DNA of 7,430 nucleotides from Gammaproteobacteria bacterium (GTDB lineage: Bacteria; Pseudomonadota; Gammaproteobacteria; GRL18): contig JANELJ010000106.1 of the NCBI GenBank assembly GCA_024511395.1, positions 1-7,430 of the forward strand. Direction: 5' to 3'. The translations under genes were made by a program, and so were the position numbers. The stretch's first letter is position 1, and each line of letters starts with the position of its first letter. Positions 5,772 through 7,430 of this stretch are shown here, piece after piece. A model generated the notes under the pieces. The model made no database searches and had not been told where the DNA came from. It saw only the letters and a program-made list of their open reading frames with translations.

Positions 5772-7049
5772 GTGAAGCTTAAGCTGCATTGGCAGATTTT
5801 AATTGCTCTTGTTGTATCAGTTTTTGCCGGACTGCTTGCCGGGCCGGATGCTGCTCTGTTCGGTGTTACTTATGACAGTATATTCGAGTTTGTCGGAAAG
5901 TTATTCCTGCAGGCTCTAATGATGCTTATTGTCCCTCTTATCATGTCTTCTATTATTATGGGGATTGCCGGTATTGGCGGTGAAGAAGATCTGGGTCGGA
6001 TGGGTATTAAAACCCTGTTTTATTATACGGCCACCAGTTTTATTGCTATTACCATTGGCCTGCTTGTTGTTAATCTTATTCAGCCCGGCTATATAGACGG
6101 TCAGCCCGCACGAGACTTAATTGGTTTACAGCAGGTTCCCGAATCAACTCTGGCTAAGGTGGAAGGCAAGGGTGCCGGGGATGTGGCGGATATTTTTCTA
6201 CGTATTATTCCCTCCAATGTTCTGGCTGCAGCCCATAATGGTCAGATGCTTGGACTGATTTTTTTTAGTCTGATGTTTGGTTTTTTTATGACCCGTATTT
6301 CGGAAGGCCCGGCAAAAGCCCTGAAAAACATTTGGCAGGGTGTATTTGAAACCATGATGGTCATGACCGACTTTATTATGAAGTTTGCCCCCATAGGGGT
6401 ATTCGGTCTGGTGGCTCATGTTATTGCCAGTATTGGTTCTGATAATATTGCTCACCTATTTGGCTCCCTGGCCATGTTTATGCTCAGTGTACTGCTGGCC
6501 CTGGCCATCCATGTATTTGTCATCATGCCCATCATTCTTTATTCCGTTGGTCGGGTAAATCCTTGGCGTCATATCCGGGCCATGTCCCCGGCCATGCTGA
6601 CCGCATTTTCCACAGCATCTTCCAGCGCTACCTTACCCGTTACCATGGAGTGCGTTGAAAAAAATGCCGGCGTTTCCAACCGTACCTCCAGTTTTGTCCT
6701 GCCTCTAGGGGCAACCGTCAATATGGACGGCACAGCACTGTATGAATGCGTCGCCGCCATGTTTATTGCCCAGGCCTATGGTATTGAACTCAGTTTTATG
6801 ACTCAGTTTACCGTGGTTATGGTCGCTCTGCTGACTTCTATCGGAGTAGCCGGTATTCCCGCGGCCAGCTTGGTCGCTATAACCATTATTATGACGGCTA
6901 TTGGTCTGCCGCTGGAAGGCATTGGCCTGATCCTAGCGGTAGACAGAATTCTGGATATGTTCAGAACTTCGGTCAATATTTTCAGTGACTCCTGCGGTGC
7001 TGTAGTGATTGCAAAAACAGAAGGGGAAACGGGAATACTGGAAAAATAG
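5772..7049 (+). CDS. Dicarboxylate/acidic amino acid:cation symporter (DAACS family)
   Basis: Inner-membrane secondary transporter of the GltPh/GltP/DctA family, which imports glutamate, aspartate or C4-dicarboxylates with Na+ or H+. It has 425 residues, the usual length, with hydrophobic segments throughout. Family marks are the HP1 serine motif SSSATLP (283-289), NMDGT (317-321) in TM7, the HP2 tip GIPAAS (361-366), and the TM8 substrate site DRILDMFRTSVNIFSD (391-406). Asp395, Arg398, Thr399 and Asn402 match the GltPh ligand-binding residues (offset of one), and Asp406 matches a GltPh sodium-site aspartate. Arg398 favours an acidic substrate; the exact one cannot be read from sequence. The GTG start at 5772 follows AAGGAGAG (5760-5767 region) at good spacing. 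It lies 25 bases after ppiD and probably shares its transcript, though no functional link is evident. No clear terminator follows in 7050-7154. I give no symbol because gltP, gltT and dctA cannot be separated here. Confidence 0.93.
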   Translation: MKLKLHWQILIALVVSVFAGLLAGPDAALFGVTYDSIFEFVGKLFLQALMMLIVPLIMSSIIMGIAGIGGEEDLGRMGIKTLFYYTATSFIAITIGLLVVNLIQPGYIDGQPARDLIGLQQVPESTLAKVEGKGAGDVADIFLRIIPSNVLAAAHNGQMLGLIFFSLMFGFFMTRISEGPAKALKNIWQGVFETMMVMTDFIMKFAPIGVFGLVAHVIASIGSDNIAHLFGSLAMFMLSVLLALAIHVFVIMPIILYSVGRVNPWRHIRAMSPAMLTAFSTASSSATLPVTMECVEKNAGVSNRTSSFVLPLGATVNMDGTALYECVAAMFIAQAYGIELSFMTQFTVVMVALLTSIGVAGIPAASLVAITIIMTAIGLPLEGIGLILAVDRILDMFRTSVNIFSDSCGAVVIAKTEGETGILEK

Positions 7050-7154
7050 ACTGGTTTCCTAATAATCCGTAGTGAGTAGTTAAGCCTTATCATTTAGGTC
7101 CTCTTCATACTGAACAATTACTTAATAATCATCTGAAACTTACAGATAATATAA

Positions 7155-7367
7155 ATGATAGTAGAAAGTGCAAAACCAACCGTTTTGATTGTTGATGATA
7201 TGCCGGAAAATATTGATATTTTGCGCGGTATTCTCAAGGATGACAAAACGACCGTTTACTGGTGGTATTCATTATTGGAATCCATTGTTAAACATAAACG
7301 AAAACAATTTTTGGTAAAATTGTTCTATGCTACTGCATATAAAGCGTTTCAGCATAGTCGCAATTAA
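7155..7367 (+). pseudogene. Truncated response-regulator receiver domain, disrupted by insertion
   Basis: Residues 1-30 match the start of a CheY-like receiver: KPTVLIVDD (acidic pair Asp14-Asp15) then MPENIDILRGILKDD, the MPENID pattern being common in receivers of multidomain regulators. Normally a phospho-accepting Asp near residue 55-60 and a Lys near 105 follow. Here the similarity stops at about residue 30-34 (near base 7244-7256), the frame runs into unrelated sequence and stops at 7367. The remaining 35-40 residues are basic and aromatic and do not resemble a receiver. The upstream ribosome binding site is weak (no GGAG-like stretch before the ATG). Loss of similarity coincides with transposase-like sequence on the other strand, so I read this as a gene cut by an insertion element. 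Any product would lack the phosphorylation site and could not work as a response regulator. Confidence 0.75.
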
Positions 7368-7430
7368 ACTGCTCCAAACCAAAGCTTCCATCAATGCGGG
7401 ATTACTGGTTTGAAACCCCTGCAAGTTATT
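7272..7430 (-). CDS. IS4-like transposase, C-terminal fragment (partial)
   Basis: Reading the minus strand from 7430 gives 52 codons to a TAA at 7272-7274, followed at once by TGA. The start, NNLQGFQTSNPALMEALV then WSSLIATMLKRFICSSIEQ, matches my memory of the region after the catalytic Glu in IS4-type DDE transposases: a LHAFDT/LQGFQT-like motif, NPA-x-x-E, an alpha helix with LIWAS, and LKRF. The DDE residues would lie beyond the window. After SSIEQ the sequence becomes AT-rich and ends sooner than I would expect for this family, so the C-terminus may be truncated or rearranged. The gene points towards the broken response regulator. Confidence 0.6.
   Translation of the reverse strand, partial: NNLQGFQTSNPALMEALVWSSLIATMLKRFICSSIEQFYQKLFSFMFNNGFQ
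7303..7324. repeat. Perfect 9-bp inverted repeat inside the IS remnant
   Basis: AACAATTTT (7303-7311) is exactly complementary to AAAATTGTT (7316-7324) with a TGGT loop. It falls where the minus-strand transposase similarity fades and the plus-strand frame takes on a transposase-tail-like look, so it may mark an inversion point. It could also be an internal hairpin of the element. Confidence 0.5.

Larger units (their letters stand above)
7245..7430 (-). mobile_element. Insertion sequence end or remnant, IS4-like, running off the window
   Basis: Bounded on the left by the loss of receiver-domain similarity at about 7244-7256 and open on the right at the window edge. It contains the C-terminal part of a DDE transposase on the minus strand (7272-7430) and a 9-bp inverted repeat (7303-7324). 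I cannot identify a terminal inverted repeat or target duplication, because only one end is visible. The left boundary is uncertain by about 15 bases. Confidence 0.55.

Noticed and set aside
1..7430. CRISPR array, toxin-antitoxin pair, phage genes or a new defence system
   Set aside because: No spaced direct repeats, no paired small genes and no nuclease or phage-type protein were found; apart from the right edge, the content is housekeeping genes plus a transporter.

Overview
The window reads as chromosomal DNA of a gammaproteobacterium with moderately low G+C. The evidence is the gene order lon – hupB – tRNA-Val – tRNA-Asp – ppiD, a familiar arrangement in that class, together with the character of the proteins themselves (a Lon of about 810 residues, a 90-residue HU-beta, and a membrane-anchored SurA/PpiD-type chaperone). 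I cannot name a genus. Codon choice in lon, ppiD and the transporter leans to A/T in third positions, and the intergenic DNA is very AT-rich.

Region by region: positions 1-197 are non-coding and unusually rich in inverted repeats, leading into lon (198-2633), which ends at a clear intrinsic terminator (2695-2728). A gap of about 500 bases (2634-3128) follows. It holds that terminator, a 54-base imperfect inverted repeat, promoter-like elements with two TATAAT hexamers, and a hairpin overlapping the hupB ribosome binding site. hupB (3129-3401, GTG start) is followed by tRNA-Val(UAC) at 3516-3592 and tRNA-Asp(GUC) at 3703-3779, both with encoded CCA ends, and then a textbook terminator (3788-3816). 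ppiD (3860-5746) is followed after 25 bases by a dicarboxylate/acidic amino acid:cation symporter gene (5772-7049), probably in the same transcript.

The right end is the only disturbed part. A response-regulator receiver domain begins at 7155 but loses its homology after about 30 residues. The minus strand from the window edge (7430) down to 7272 reads as the C-terminal part of an IS4-like DDE transposase, so an insertion sequence or its remnant appears to have cut the regulator gene. A perfect 9-bp inverted repeat (7303-7324) lies inside the remnant, and both strands there have some transposase-like character, which suggests a rearranged element.

Functionally, lon, hupB and ppiD form a proteostasis/nucleoid housekeeping block: cytoplasmic proteolysis, DNA packaging (HU is a known Lon substrate in E. 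coli) and periplasmic folding at the inner membrane. The symporter and the broken regulator look like accessory additions. I see no convincing new multigene system. The points most worth a second look are the structured lon leader, the hairpin over the hupB ribosome binding site, the 54-base inverted repeat and the IS junction.
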